Source of the DNA: Cristatella mucedo
Lineage: Eukaryota; Bryozoa; Phylactolaemata; Cristatellidae
Reading direction: 5' to 3'
NCBI GenBank assembly: GCA_009760855.2
Contig: WPIO01000002.1
Coordinates: 11,498,501 to 11,562,500, forward strand
Length of the DNA stretch: 64,000 bases
The notes below the pieces were generated by a model, which ran no database searches, was not told the DNA's origin, and saw only the letters and a program-made list of their open reading frames with translations. Made by a program: the position numbers and the translations under genes. Position 1 is the first letter of the stretch; the number at the start of each line of letters is the position of its first letter. This document shows positions 23,190-64,000 of the stretch, in pieces.

Positions 23190-26100
23190 TAGTCTTGCTA
23201 CTAGAGCCAAGAGCTCCGGAGGCAAAGGGTGACGCCGGTGACGGGTTGTAGTCGTCATCCATGAGCGCCGCAGTAGTACCGTCGTATTTCTTCTTCTTCC
23301 GACATTGTGCGGGCGTCGGAGCTTCCCTAGAAGAAGTGGTCAAACCGAATAGCATAGCTTCTTGGTATCCTAGCTAATCTCCTGACTACGTCGAGCCGCC
23401 GTCTGGATGTGCGGGTGTCGCTCGTTCAGAATACCGGTTGCACGGTCGTGGGCTCCCAAGCCGAAGCTTGGGAGAACATACATTTTGGCAGCAACAGCCA
23501 TCGCTCGTCCAACTCAACGGAAAACCAACGAACGTACGGTAGAGCTAGTTAGAAAAGTCAGTACAGGGTGGCAAACTACTGGCGCGACCTGGACCTAGTT
23601 CGGGAATGATCTTGAAAGTATCTTTAGAAGACCATCACCCCAATTGTGGAAAAATCCGGATAATGTATACAATACCGAACCCAATAGTCTTGTGAGGCTA
23701 ATCTGCGGATACTTTAAAGTGCTCTCTTCCAGCGCTCATTTCAAGTAGCTCAAGAGCCAGCAAGGATATGCAAAAGCAGTCTCTTTATCAAATTAGCCTG
23801 CAGACGCATTTACGTGTGGTTTTATGAGAGTTTGGATAATCTGAATGAAAAACTAGATTGATCGCGGAGAAAAAAGTAGTGGCATCCGAAGTTAAAGCCG
23901 CAGCAAACTGATACTCAGCGGCGACGAGTGCCAAGTTTGCAACGAGGCTGGAACACAAATGTGCTAATCACGGCAGCATGAACAACGTTCTACGGCTAAT
24001 CTAGAGTCGGCCGTGGCGATAAGTTGACCATAAGGTGAACATATGATGACTGCCGGTGCAGGCCACGGTTGAAGCTCCACTTGGTAAAACCGGGGAATGC
24101 CAAATGCGGCCAGGGAAGCTAGAGTTTGCTATCGTACGTGTGACTGCCGGTACATGCGACTGCCGGTTCACGAGCGAGCTAAGCGTTTCGAGCGGGGCGA
24201 CCCTAGCGGCCAGGTACAGAGAGCGGTCGTGGCGCACCGTCGACGTGTAGTATATGACCACTCGAAGTAGTGACTAGCCAAAGCCTGACACGTCCGGACA
24301 ACGACTGGCCATGACGGGATCGCGGCCATCATCGTAAACGTAGTCATCCCGTTGGACAGCAACGAGGGTGCCTTTGCTGCAGGCTGCAGACCAAGCGATC
24401 AAAGAAGAAGCAGAAACGTTGCTTACCACTTTTCGGTGCAGGGGCAGAGCAGCAGCCGCGTCGTGCGTGCTGCGTCTATTGCTGTGGCCTTCTCTTGCGT
24501 CATGGCACCCAGCGAGCGAATGCTGCCTCGATGCTCTTTTGTACGCCCCCCCCCGAATAATTGGAGGCTGTGCTTTCGGAAGCTCTGCTAAGACCTGCAA
24601 TTGTGCAGTGACGTAGCAAAGTTTCGTAACATACGTGCGACAAGTGGGCGTGTCATGCAGCTTTTTCGAGGATTTCCATTTCCCTAAAGGATAGTTAGAC
24701 TAAGGAAACTGTGACTACAACGTCCAGAGCACCCGAAGACTACCCCTAAATTTTAAGTAAATTGGAAGCAGTCGGAAGGACGCACGTTTGCTCACGGCCT
24801 GTTAAGCTGCTACTGCAAGGAAACTAGCAGTCCGGTGGAACACTGCGGGTCACGCCCACTCAAGGTCTGGTTTGACCACCCTGACCGAACTTCTAGCGGT
24901 GGGCCTACCTATAAACCATTTCCAGAAGTGCAACGAAGTGAACTCTGCAGCAGACACACGAACTAGTCGGACAAGGGCTTTATCGATGGCTTTTTCATCC
25001 GTGGAAACGGGGACAAATGCAAAATATAAAGCGGTTTACCAGCTCCACTCAGCCATCGAGATGTGTGAGCATAGCTAACAATGGAACGTCACATTTACTT
25101 TTAAAGTTTCACGGCGATGTTAACGATTGCTCTCTAATTCCAGAGTAATTAAAGATCTTATTTTGCCATCGTCGTGACTGCCTGCTGCCAAAGGATAAAC
25201 TTCGGTGCTAAAGTGGTTAGGTAGGGGCTCCAACACTACCCTGTTTCGACATTTGGCATACAGGAGTGGTGGAGATATGGAGCAGTCTTCGTATTATGTG
25301 TGTGCGAACGATCGCGAACAGCGAAAAATAGTATCGATAATACGGCAGGTAGTGCATTATCAATTGCAGGAAGCAAAGCAAGAGGGCATGATCGTCGTGG
25401 ATGATCCCTGTCCCAGAGAATCTCAAAGTGTATTATTGGGTCTGATATTCTTCTTCGTCGACTACAGCCGACGTAGTAAGCTATCGCTATACAGCAGACC
25501 CAACACTTCAATTAATGATCTGAACTCAGCGGTCAAAATAATATCAGTTCCCTTGCAATGACTGCAATCCTATGCCGAATACTTGAATCATAAGCAAAAA
25601 TGGATCGAGACACGGTCGACTCAAGCATGAGTCACTAGTCAAATCTACTCACCACTCCTCGAATAAACGAAACGGTGCTGCACAAACGACATAAATAAGG
25701 CATCGTGTTGCCTGACTACTGCAGCAGCACGGGGGGGGGGCTAGTTCTTCGACTGCACTGTAACGGACTAAGGCTGGCGAATCGATGGAGTTTCGCGAAT
25801 CTAGGCTGACGGCAGTCCTCTAAGGGTTCATTGCAGTTAGGACGAAATGCCTGCCCTGATATTGAATCAGTCTGGTTGTCCACAGTCGAGCAGGAAATTG
25901 TGGTCTCAAGTGCTCAAGTCTGAACTTCCCAGCCTCATTGACTAGCCCTAGCACCGAGCACTGAGGCTCAGTCCTGACCGATCTGTCAGGATCACCTGGC
26001 TTGGCCAGCAATGAATTAGGGCTAGCTAGGCAAATACCTAACACCGACTTGCGAAGCACTGCAAGGGAGCATGCGTAGTTTTGCAAAGAAGTCACAGACA

Positions 26101-26250
26101 AGGCAGTCTGGCTGAAGCACTCAGACACGACAGATGGAGGCCTGTAAATGACACACTGACCCTCGAGACAACCAAGATGCTCCAGGTAGCACGGAGGATC
26201 AACAGTTTCTCAACACGGTCAAATTAAACCAGTACTTCTGCATAATTCAC
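23190..26250. other. intergenic, unassigned
   Basis: It holds a GC-richer patch at 24000-24620, the orphan frame at 25205, a G9 run near 25731, and a minus-strand PQCSVLG near 25950 that only hints at a decayed RT. Confidence 0.45.
25205..25561 (+). CDS. orphan open frame, 118 codons
   Basis: An ATG-started frame containing MEQSSYYVCANDREQRKIVS and VVHYQLQEAKQEGMIVVDD. It matches no family I know and has no visible signal peptide. Third-position usage is not G/C-biased like the kinase exons. It lies between the two genes in repeat-poor DNA. It may be chance; it is listed because it is not repeat-derived. Confidence 0.15.
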   Translation: MLKWLGRGSNTTLFRHLAYRSGGDMEQSSYYVCANDREQRKIVSIIRQVVHYQLQEAKQEGMIVVDDPCPRESQSVLLGLIFFFVDYSRRSKLSLYSRPNTSINDLNSAVKIISVPLQ

Positions 26251-26931
26251 CGAAACCACGAAGTTGCTTTATTGCAGCAAAGAAAACAAACAAAGAAATA
26301 CAAAGTCGTGTGTGCTGTACAATAGATGATAGTGGCATGGGCACAGCTTAGCGAAGGTACCATAACGAACTGCATCACTGCTAGCAATAGCAGAGTCAGT
26401 TTTTGGAACGGCCACATCGAGCATGCGGCTCCTGTAGGCCAGCAGTGCAGCAGGTGATTGCTCTATATAATACCGTGAATAAATAAACAAAATCAAAACG
26501 ACTTGGTTGTCGCGGCGCAAGGCACAGTCGCTGCCGAAGCAGCTGCCACCCCCAAAGGAAAACGAGGTACATCGGCTGACATTTACACGGCCGTCGGTGG
26601 TGCGACACACGCAGGCGAGGCCATCGGAAGAAGAGCTCAGTCACCAGACATGCCACGACATGCTTGGCAGCAGGGAGTAAACAAAGAAAGCACCATATTT
26701 CCCTGCACTGGAGTGGGTCGCAGTGAGGCATGGGCGAGTGTCACGCAGAGCAGGGACAGCTCGGGGCTAGTCATCACGGACGTGGAATGACACGAATTGG
26801 AACGGGAAGGTGGTGGCGAATGTCGGCTCTGATTTCATACCGTGCAACGACGCAGCAGGCAGCAGAGGACCTTCGGCAGAGGGGCAAGGTCTGCCGCCGA
26901 CGGCCAGTCCTGCTATTATTATCGTGAAGGT
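26250..26931 (-). other. probable 3' UTR of the PRKX-like gene
   Basis: About 660 bp of non-coding sequence follow the stop codon before the first AATAAA on the minus strand. The open frames here, on either strand, resemble no known family. Confidence 0.5.
26268..26273 (-). terminator. candidate polyadenylation signal AATAAA
   Basis: The plus strand reads TTTATT, so the minus strand reads AATAAA. It is the first canonical hexamer downstream of the PRKX-like stop, 659 bp away. Confidence 0.5.
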
Positions 26932-56926
<29,995 letters not shown>

Positions 56927-58532
56927 TCTACGCTGGGCCGAGCACACGGCGGCGGCGGCTGGGCTGAGCCGCGCTGCCGGAGCGCATCCGACGGACACCG
57001 ACCGACGCGCAGACCAGCGGCACCGACTAGCGAACGGCACTAGACGGCAGCCGACGCCACCTGCCGCAGCAGCACTCTCCTGTGGCTGCCGGGACCGAGA
57101 CCGGTTACGGTGCGGTCGCGGCGGCGGCGGAGGCGGCGCGGCTAGGAAGCCAGCTGAGCTCGGTTCCTCGAAGGCAGCTGGCTACAGGCGCCCGCTCGGC
57201 TGCTGCTTCTGCTGACCAGATCCTGACTTCTGCCTCGTCTCTCTCCACCTACTCGGCAGAGCGGCCGCCCCCGCCGGGCGCCGTCAGTAAACGCTGCGAC
57301 AACGGCCGCGCGCATGCCCGGAGCGTCGAGAGCGCCGCAATGCCGGCCGCGCCGGCGTCCGTCCGCAACGGGCGAACCCCGACGACAGGTTGCCGACAGG
57401 ACGAGCTCGCGCCGAATGAGGTGCGGCGCTGCTTAGGCGACCGGTCGCGCGCTCACCGATGTCAGTCGCCGCTGCTACGCACGCCCACCGACGGCAGCTG
57501 CTGCTGCTGCTGCTACGCGGCGCCGGCGGCGTCGAGAGACGGCCAGCAGCCTGGGAAATGCGCTCGCTGAGAGCCGTCCAGCTGTCGCGCCGCACGGCTG
57601 GGCGGGGCCTAGCTCAGTCGGCTGCGGCGATCCTCGGCCGACCGCGCTCGACGCGTCCCGTTCGAATCGATCTGACCGCCGAAGAGGCGCGGAGGCGGCG
57701 GCGGCGGCGGCGGCTGCTGCTGCTGCGGTCGCAATTGGCGCTCCGCCCACGACGCAGCTGTAGCCTAAAGTGCACGCGCGTCGGCGGCTGATCCGAAGCG
57801 GCGACGTCGTCGACCGGACGGACAGGTCTTCACTGCAGCGTTCGACTGCTCGACTGTCGGCGACACGTGTCCTCGAGTCTCGAACCCGCTGCCGTGCGTC
57901 GAGAACGCCGAAAGCACCGCCGAAAGCACCGCCGAACGCTGCTTTCGGACGGCGGCCGCGGCTGCAGCGCGCGGATAGCCGGGCAGCGGCAGTTTCTCGA
58001 TTCGGCCCGCTCGCCACTCTAGCTTTTCCGAAGGGAAAATGTGATATCTTATTACTTTTTGTCACTGTTATTCGTGCGGCGAGTCGCACGTTTGAGGTCA
58101 CGCCGGTCCGTCGCGCTGCAGGCGTTTGAGAGCGCTAATTAGAACGAGTCCGGCGCTGGATAGGTAAACGCGTGCCGGCCAATAGAAGTCCGACCTCAAT
58201 TGAGGCAGTCGGGATTAACGCCCCCTGAATTAGCTCAACTTAGGACTGAGCGTAGCGAAATCGTTGATAGCCAACGGCATGGCTACTTACATGCTTGGTC
58301 AGTCGTCTGCCGGCTTCCCGCCTGTAAAATAAAGGGGGGGGGGACAGTCGCCGAATGCGTAGTATTGAGTCAGCACTTGCGTCAATTTCCAACTGAGTTG
58401 CCAGCAGGATGAAGTGCTGTCTTGTTCTATTTTGGTTTTCATTCGTCCGTGCACTGGAGCTGCTCGTATGACGTGCTACTCGCTCTTCGAGGCGCCGGTG
58501 CAGGGGTGAAAGGAAAACTCTGGCCTTTAGGC

Positions 58533-58886
58533 CAGACATGCCTAACTTGTGTTCCGCCCTAGTTATTTCTTGTCGGATTCGGCCCATTTGAATTGTCGTG
58601 GTTGGGCTTCCCTTCATTACTGCTGGCTGACGCTCAAGCTGTGGCTCGTATTTATTTTTAGAGTCGATGCCATACGCGTGCATGAAACAGAAGCGCCTGA
58701 CTGGAGAGGCATGGTAAATATCCACCCCTATTATTGCCGCGCACGTCTGAGCGTCTGTTTCGACTGTTTATTTGTCCGTCTGACCACGCCCACTCCATCA
58801 AGCGAGCTGAGCGGGCATGGTTTCTCCTGGCCTAGTGTGCCTTCTTGACCTCCTAAAATGGCGGTCCGAAAGTTTGCCTGCCCCTG
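58533..58886. mobile_element. possible hAT non-autonomous element, 354 bp
   Basis: The left end reads CAGACATGCCTAACTTGTG, and the right end, read inward, CAGGGGCAGGCAAACTTTCG. Both run into GKNCCGCC. The shared core resembles hAT terminal repeats. Flanking 8-mers (CTTTAGGC and CGCTAATT) do not match, so the boundaries or the insertion event are unproved. Confidence 0.45.
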
Positions 58887-60699
58887 CGCTAATTCAAACG
58901 GTATTCCGCAGAGCTAAAGTGAGATCAATCGCCTATTGCTGCTTTGTGCTAGCGATTTGAGTACCGTTGCGTCTGTGCACGAGCGAGACAGTTCGGGCGC
59001 CCTAGTGCTTAGACGGTTGGCACAAAGCTCGCGAGTCGAAGATGCTTTGGCCATCTTGGATAGAGCCCTTCCAGTAACTACTCGTTCGCGAGCTCGAACG
59101 CGTGCTAGCGGCCAAAACGCCCGGATGAGCCAGCCGGCGACGGTGCCGGCGTGCAAGCACCGATCGCCGCAGTCGACGGCCAGATTTCTAGGCGTACCGA
59201 GCAGCGGCGGCGGGCTGAGCTGGGGTGCTGGGGTGACGCGCTGGACTCCAAGAACTGTGAGCTGCTCCGCCCCCCCCCCGGGCCACAGAGCTCGCGTTTT
59301 CAAAACCGAGAAAGCACTCTATTACTAGCGAGCCGATTGGCTCCCCGTTTAGTTTTCCTGCGTCCCCATCTGGATGGCGGCTGCGAGCGCACGGCGAGAA
59401 CGGCGCATGCGCACTCGTTAACGGCAGATCGATGGAAAGCTTTGCGCCTAGTTGGAGCGGCGTGAATTCGCACGGCTGCTAGAAAAATAATTTCCGTTTG
59501 GCAACCGCAGATACATTAGATAGCTGCAAAACAATCTTGTATTCGACGGCTGGTTGAGCGGCGTGCTCTTCTCGGTATTCACTGGGTCTGAAAAACCCAC
59601 CGGCGTTTGGCGTTTCGGGTCAGCATCTCGGATGGTGCCGCAGCCAAACCTTATTATAAAATAACCTATAAAATATAAAATAACTTATAATAACCAAAGC
59701 TTATAATAAAACTTTAGATTTTTCTTGACCGAAGCCGTGAATTCAGGCGTCTACCAATGGACAGCCACTACGGCACGGCACGCACGGGCTAGCTACTTTT
59801 GAAAACCGGATATAACAAATGTATTACTATTATTAATAGTATTACCGTCGAATCGTGCAATTATTGTATACCTCTGGCTTTTTATTAAGATGCCGTAAAG
59901 AGAATGCGTTTGCAATAGCGACCGTGTACACGTTCCATCCTGAAAGGAGTGTCAAACGACCTTGCTCGCAATAGAGTTCAAAGTAAGCAAAACCTCCCAC
60001 CGCCGACGCTTTCGCTCGTTCTGATAATTTAAACTGCAAACACTCAGCGACCACCTCAGTGACAGTATCCTCAGCGGCTTTGCATAGTCAAGCGGGCCTA
60101 CCTTAGCTATCGGCTGGCACTCGCTCCGCCGTAGCGGGCAACGCAAGCTTTAGGCTATCGCCAACGGCTTGTTGCTAACAACCCACCTCTGTTAGAGAGG
60201 TACCCGCTCGCTTAGCGCCCCCATTGCGAAACAGTAACTAAAACCCGCGACACTGGTAGCTCTGCTGACGCTTTCAGCGCCCTGACCACATCCGTATTTT
60301 TGTTAGTCTTTCAAATATAGCGTGCTCGCAAGCAGTAGCGCATGCAAATGACGCCGTTTGGAATGTGGAATTCTATCCGCTGAGGCGCGGCGAGTCTCGA
60401 GGTCTCGGCGACTGCGAGGGTCGCGATTGGCAGGAATCCGTTTGTACGAAGGAGCTGTTGGCGTGCAAAGCCAGCCTCCTCCTCCCCCCCCCCTGCTCCT
60501 CCTCGATGCTCCCCGCACGCTCTCGATTCGCCAGCGCCGTCGCCGCGCATCGAGTATTCCAGAGCTGCGTCTGCCGCGGACTCGCTCTGCCAGAAGGAGC
60601 TGGAGCCCGATGCTGCAGGCAGCTCAAGCGGCCACCATCCAGGTCGAACACACCCCCTCTAGCTCCCCAAGCCTCCTAGGGATACTTTGCATCTGTCGC

Positions 60700-60865
60700 G
60701 ATAGGCCGCGAGGTGAGGTGCTCGCTCTTCGAGACGGAGGTCGTGGATTCGAAGCCTGCAGCAGGCGATCTCGTATAGCCAAACTGAAGTGGAGGCGATA
60801 ATCGTTAGGCTCTTCTGCAGCTATGAAGAATGAGGCTGCTAAATCAGCTACTATTTTTGTTTACC
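60700..60865 (+). mobile_element. SINE B copy
   Basis: GAGGTGAGGTGCTCGCTCTT, GGTCGTGGATTCGAAGCC, AGGCTCTTCTGCAGCTATGA and GAGGCTGCTAAATCAGCTAC. It lies at the edge of a GC-rich region. Confidence 0.75.
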
Positions 60866-60929
60866 GCCTCGTGGACGGCTACCAGGTTTATGGGAAGGGG
60901 CTACCCGGCCAAAAGATCGAGCTCTCTTA

Positions 60930-60972
60930 TGGCGCTATATCGAGCGCATTACTATTATTATTATCACTAAGG
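60930..60972 (+). mobile_element. LINE-type 3' tail
   Basis: TATGGCGCTATATCGAGCGC followed by ATTACTATTATTATTATC. It has the same GGCGCTNTAT end and ATT-rich tail as the LINE family, in diverged form, right after a SINE B copy. Confidence 0.5.
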
Positions 60973-61190
60973 AAAAATTGTCGTTCACATTGTCTGGAGG
61001 CTCGTCGAACGTGCAGATTCCGGGCTTTTCTTGTGAGAGGATTACGTACTAGTCCTTTTCTAGACGGGGCATGGCAATGCTGCCCCGACTGGCGCGAACT
61101 CGGAGGCCCGCACGTTCTCGGTCGTCGTTTTTCAGCAGGTTGAGCTTCCGTTGTTTTGGGCAATAGTGTGCGATTTGCTGTAGGCCCGTC

Positions 61191-61230
61191 GGAGGAGTCG
61201 CTGCAGCCCAGAGGCTGCAGCGACTCCTCC
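61191..61230. repeat. perfect 18-bp inverted repeat, 4-nt loop
   Basis: GGAGGAGTCGCTGCAGCC, loop CAGA, GGCTGCAGCGACTCCTCC. The arms are exact complements and the stem is GC-rich. Confidence 0.97.
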
Positions 61231-61560
61231 AACCTTCACCTTCAGGCTCTCAGCTGATGGGGAGGGCGGTTCGCGAATGCTCCTTTCTCGCCGGCGGTTC
61301 TCGAGAAGCGCGCGCGCGACGCTCGACTGACTTCGGCGGCCCGGGGCATTCAGACTTGCAAATTATTTCGCAAAAGTCGGAAGCTCCTGTGCCAAAGGTT
61401 CGCTTACTGGAAGCCTTGCTCGCCGACATGCTCGCCAGCCTCGTTTTTGCCAGCTCCGCGGAAATAGCTTTGTACTGAGTGGTTAAAAGTGCCATCACCC
61501 ACCCCTGAGCGATTCGACCCGCTCGCTGCCTTCCTTCCTTCTGGAAGCCAACGCTGAACG

Positions 61561-63480
61561 CGAAGGATGAAGTGGACGGCCGCGAGAGCAGCATATATAG
61601 CCTGTACGGAAAAGAAACGGCGATAGCCCCCTCTGAGGGGGTGGGGAGCCTGGTCGGGGAACGCAGAGCACTACGAGCCTTGGAGTCTCAAGTGCAGCTG
61701 TCGTTCCCGGGCGTTCGAGGGAGGCGCATTCTAGCCCGCACCGCTCATTAGGTGGCGCAGCAGTGGAGTGGAGTCGGACGACCGACCAGAACGCCTTTGT
61801 CGGTCGTATCTCAACCCTGCGAGCAGACAGGTTGCATTAGTTGGCCAAATTTTGTCGGACATCCGCAGATGATGTGGTCATGCCTGGCGCAAAGGACGAA
61901 GGCCGTACACGTGAGGTGCGCTTACAGTCCGGCAGTGTGACACTATAGGCGCAGCACGGGCAGGCCGTCAGTATAGCAAGTCGTGACCTCTCAGCAGAGC
62001 AGCTGGAACAGCTCTCTCTCGGCTCTCACGGAGGGCTTGGCAGCCGCTGAGTCGGCACTGATCTCGCAATAGATTTACCCTGTCGTCGAATATAGCAAGA
62101 CGAGACCAGCTGCTGGAGACTGAACGCCACTAGGTCTTTGTTGAACGAATGTTCTAATACTAGCGCGACGCTAATAATTTTTCAACGGCCCACGATCTAA
62201 CTACACTCGACCTTTAGGTGAGTACAGGCAGTGCGCCTAATGCTTTAGTAAAGAGGCAGGAGCAGAGCAGGAGGATTTCGTCGAGGTGCACTCGACCTTA
62301 TGCAGATGATCTACGATTTATTGTGAGCTTGTCTATGGATCGCGAAGTGTAATGCCTAAGCAGGTAGGTCTGGGGCGGATTCTTCAGGAGCGGCTTCTGA
62401 AAGTGGGTCGCCATTGTGCTCCGCGGAAATGATGCAGGTATAGACACACTGTACTTTGACCGGTCGTCACCTCTGCATTTCTGTCAAGCCGTGACAAAGT
62501 AGGCATTCGGTGGACCCGGACTGTAAGGTTGCACCCCCAGCTCTGTGTGCCAATGCAACGGATACAGTACAGCCGATAAGGAATTACACTCAAACTAGGT
62601 TTTAGGCCAATGGGTAAGAGTGGGGAATTAAGACTTGCCAATTCGCCGTGATCCTGCTTCTTCCTCAGTACCTTCGGCGAAGTGCTGCTGGAGTGACTGA
62701 CAAACGGCATCAGGTCCGCGAATTCGTCACGCTTTTTCTTTCCCTCGGTATCGCCGGCACATTGCTGACGAGAACGTCTCCTTCGTTCAGCTTGGTTCAG
62801 CTGCAGCACGCTGCTCGGCAGCCTCTTCCGGTTTCTCAACAGCTCGCTGTTGCTGGCGTGAACGCCTGCTTCCTTTTTCAGCTTATTTCCTTTCAGAATC
62901 TTGATTGATATTAATTAAAAAAGTGCTCTGACCACGAATTTGAAGTTTGAACCCGGAACCCGCGAGTATTAAACGGAACTGTTCAAGACAAAGCACAGCA
63001 GCGAGAATGTATAACTCACTTTACAAATCGGGCAGCTTTCAAATACGGCAACTCAGCCCGTCCAAGCGAATGTGCCGGAAGCGCTCAGGCGAAAGCAAAG
63101 GGGGTCGCAGTGCACACAGCTCAAGCGGCTAGAGTGCCACCGCCACATTTTCAGAATTTCAATATCCAATTTCAACTGATATTGCTTTCAAATTTAGAGA
63201 TGATCTCCTCTTTCTCCATCCCTTTTTGATGTTGCTGCCTCCTCGCTATATGGCAGTAATTACATCAAGAAGACTCGCTGTAAATGTGACGCCAGGTACA
63301 GAAAAAATCGGACTAACAGACTAAAAAACTCATTATAGGAGTAGATGAATGCGCTTAAGCGAAGGCATTTATAGAAATAGTGTTCTTTATTTAGTGACAT
63401 TAGTCGGTTAGGAATCGGACACATTAGCGCGCATTGTTGTAGCGAGCCCCGTCATAGTTCTCAGCCTGATGAAACTTTGG
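61561..63480. other. right flank, unassigned apart from one possible exon
   Basis: Mixed composition. The only frame with coding-like third positions is the minus-strand candidate at 62690-62900. Confidence 0.4.
62690..62900 (-). CDS. possible exon, basic Ser-rich protein, unrecognised
   Basis: The minus strand is open from about 62900 to at least 62384. The stretch reads LKKEAGVHASNSELLRNRKR, LPSSVLQLNQAERRRRSRQQ and KKKRDEFADLMPFVSHSSS, with mostly G or C third bases like the kinase exons. A TTCTGAAAG|GA acceptor (about 62900) and an AAG|GTACTG donor (about 62690) are possible but weak. I do not recognise the family, and the frame may be chance in GC-rich DNA. Confidence 0.25.
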
Positions 63481-63489
63481 TCTATAAAA

Positions 63490-63656
63490 TCTGTCTGTCT
63501 CTCTTTGTCTCTCTGTCTCTCTCTGTCTCTGTCTCTGTCTCCCTGTCTCTCTGTTTCTCTGTCTCTCTGTCTCTCTCTCTGTCTCTCTCTGTCTCTGTCT
63601 CTCTCTGTCTCTCTCTGTCTCTCTCTCTGTCTCTCTATGTCTCTCTCTCTCTCTCT
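63490..63656. repeat. (CT)n/(CTGT)n microsatellite
   Basis: Mixed CTGT and CTCT repeats followed by TGAC repeats at 63676-63693. Confidence 0.96.
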
Positions 63657-63842
63657 TCGAAGCCCATGCTTGCAATTGACTGACTGACTGACTATTGCAC
63701 GAGTTGAGGTTTTTGCGCCGTCTAACCGTACGTTGCAGCATATCCGGTTCCTAATCGTTACAATTCAGGAACGGCGAATAAGACGGCTGCCATCACTTCG
63801 CTGATGAGGCGCGCCGACGTTTTGCTATCAATAGAATACAAG

Positions 63843-63976
63843 GTTATTCATTTGCGTAGCGTCTTAAGAGAACTTAATCTCTATTCAGGCGCTTCACATA
63901 TGCCACGGAACTCGAGCCCACGACTTCGGACTGACCTTGGTCGGGGCGCTCACTTTAACCACTGGGCCAAACCAGC
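63843..63976 (-). mobile_element. SINE A (tRNA-derived), full length
   Basis: Minus strand: A-box-like TTTGGCCCAGTGGTTAAAGT, a middle with GACCAAGGTCAG, B-box-like GTGGGCTCGAGTTCC, then CATATGTGAAGCGCCTGAAT and a tail AGAGATTAAGTTCTCTTAAG before ACGCTACGCAAATGAATA. It has an internal pol III promoter and a LINE-like 3' end. It is a good reference copy for the family. Confidence 0.85.
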
Positions 63977-63984
63977 GCTGTGCT

Positions 63985-64000
63985 GATTGGCCCAGTGGTT
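63985..64000 (+). mobile_element. start of a second SINE A, head to head, cut by the window edge
   Basis: GATTGGCCCAGTGGTT is the 5' A-box region of SINE A on the opposite strand to its neighbour. Bases 63957-63970 and 63987-64000 are exact inverted copies. Confidence 0.65.

Larger units (their letters stand above)
58890..61560. other. GC- and CpG-rich right flank, no gene assigned
   Basis: CpG-rich blocks at about 58960-59470, 60350-60720 and 61050-61560 alternate with AT-rich DNA (59640-59840). They could be promoters or first exons of a neighbouring gene. No protein family was recognised on either strand. Confidence 0.4.

Noticed and set aside
25820-26128. Minus-strand PQCSVLG resembling the RT motif PQGSVLG
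   Set aside because: No other RT block is found in order around it, so it is too weak to call a LINE.
57475-58101. 208-codon minus-strand frame upstream of the kinase start
   Set aside because: Low-complexity Ala/Arg/Ser frame in a CpG island, open on both strands, no motif. It may be partly 5' UTR.

Overview
The window is animal nuclear DNA. Coding sequence is cut into short exons by GT-AG introns up to 12 kb. There are CpG-rich islands, long CT/GA and CA/GT microsatellites, tRNA-derived SINEs, L2-like LINE fragments and hAT transposon remnants, and no operon-like or prokaryotic organisation. The kinase encoded here is clearly animal but not close enough to vertebrate PRKX to be a vertebrate copy. 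An invertebrate bilaterian, perhaps a lophotrochozoan (mollusc, annelid or flatworm type), fits best; this is inference.

Two genes can be read, both on the minus strand. (1) At 26932-56926 lies a complete cAMP-dependent-type kinase of the PRKX / PKA-C3 class. I joined eight coding exons by hand (56785-56926, 54884-55052, 50069-50332, 48822-48941, 41667-41762, 29604-29661, 28770-28847, 26932-27066). The frame is kept across every junction and gives 353 codons plus a stop. All catalytic residues and the C-terminal FxxF are present. A CpG island covers exon 1 and an AATAAA lies at 26268-26273. (2) At 3394-5625 lies the 5' end of a P4-ATPase (lipid flippase, ATP11-like). It has three phase-0 exons (5575-5625, 4374-4499, 3394-3483), starts in a second CpG island, and runs off the left edge of the window.

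The rest is repeats and unassigned DNA. The 20 kb between the genes (6.3-26.2 kb) and the introns carry two tRNA-derived SINE families (A and B), at least a dozen pieces of one L2-like LINE family with an (ATT)n 3' end, a decayed hAT transposase (8054-9385), and a 194-bp hAT MITE (30263-30456) with a perfect 8-bp target duplication, nested inside a LINE. SINE A ends in the same motif as the LINE, so the two look like a SINE-LINE pair. The right end (58-64 kb) is GC-rich with no confidently assigned gene; a possible exon lies at 62690-62900 on the minus strand.

No rRNA, true tRNA gene, CRISPR array or prokaryotic element is visible. Most open frames in the window are microsatellite translations or chance frames in GC-rich DNA.
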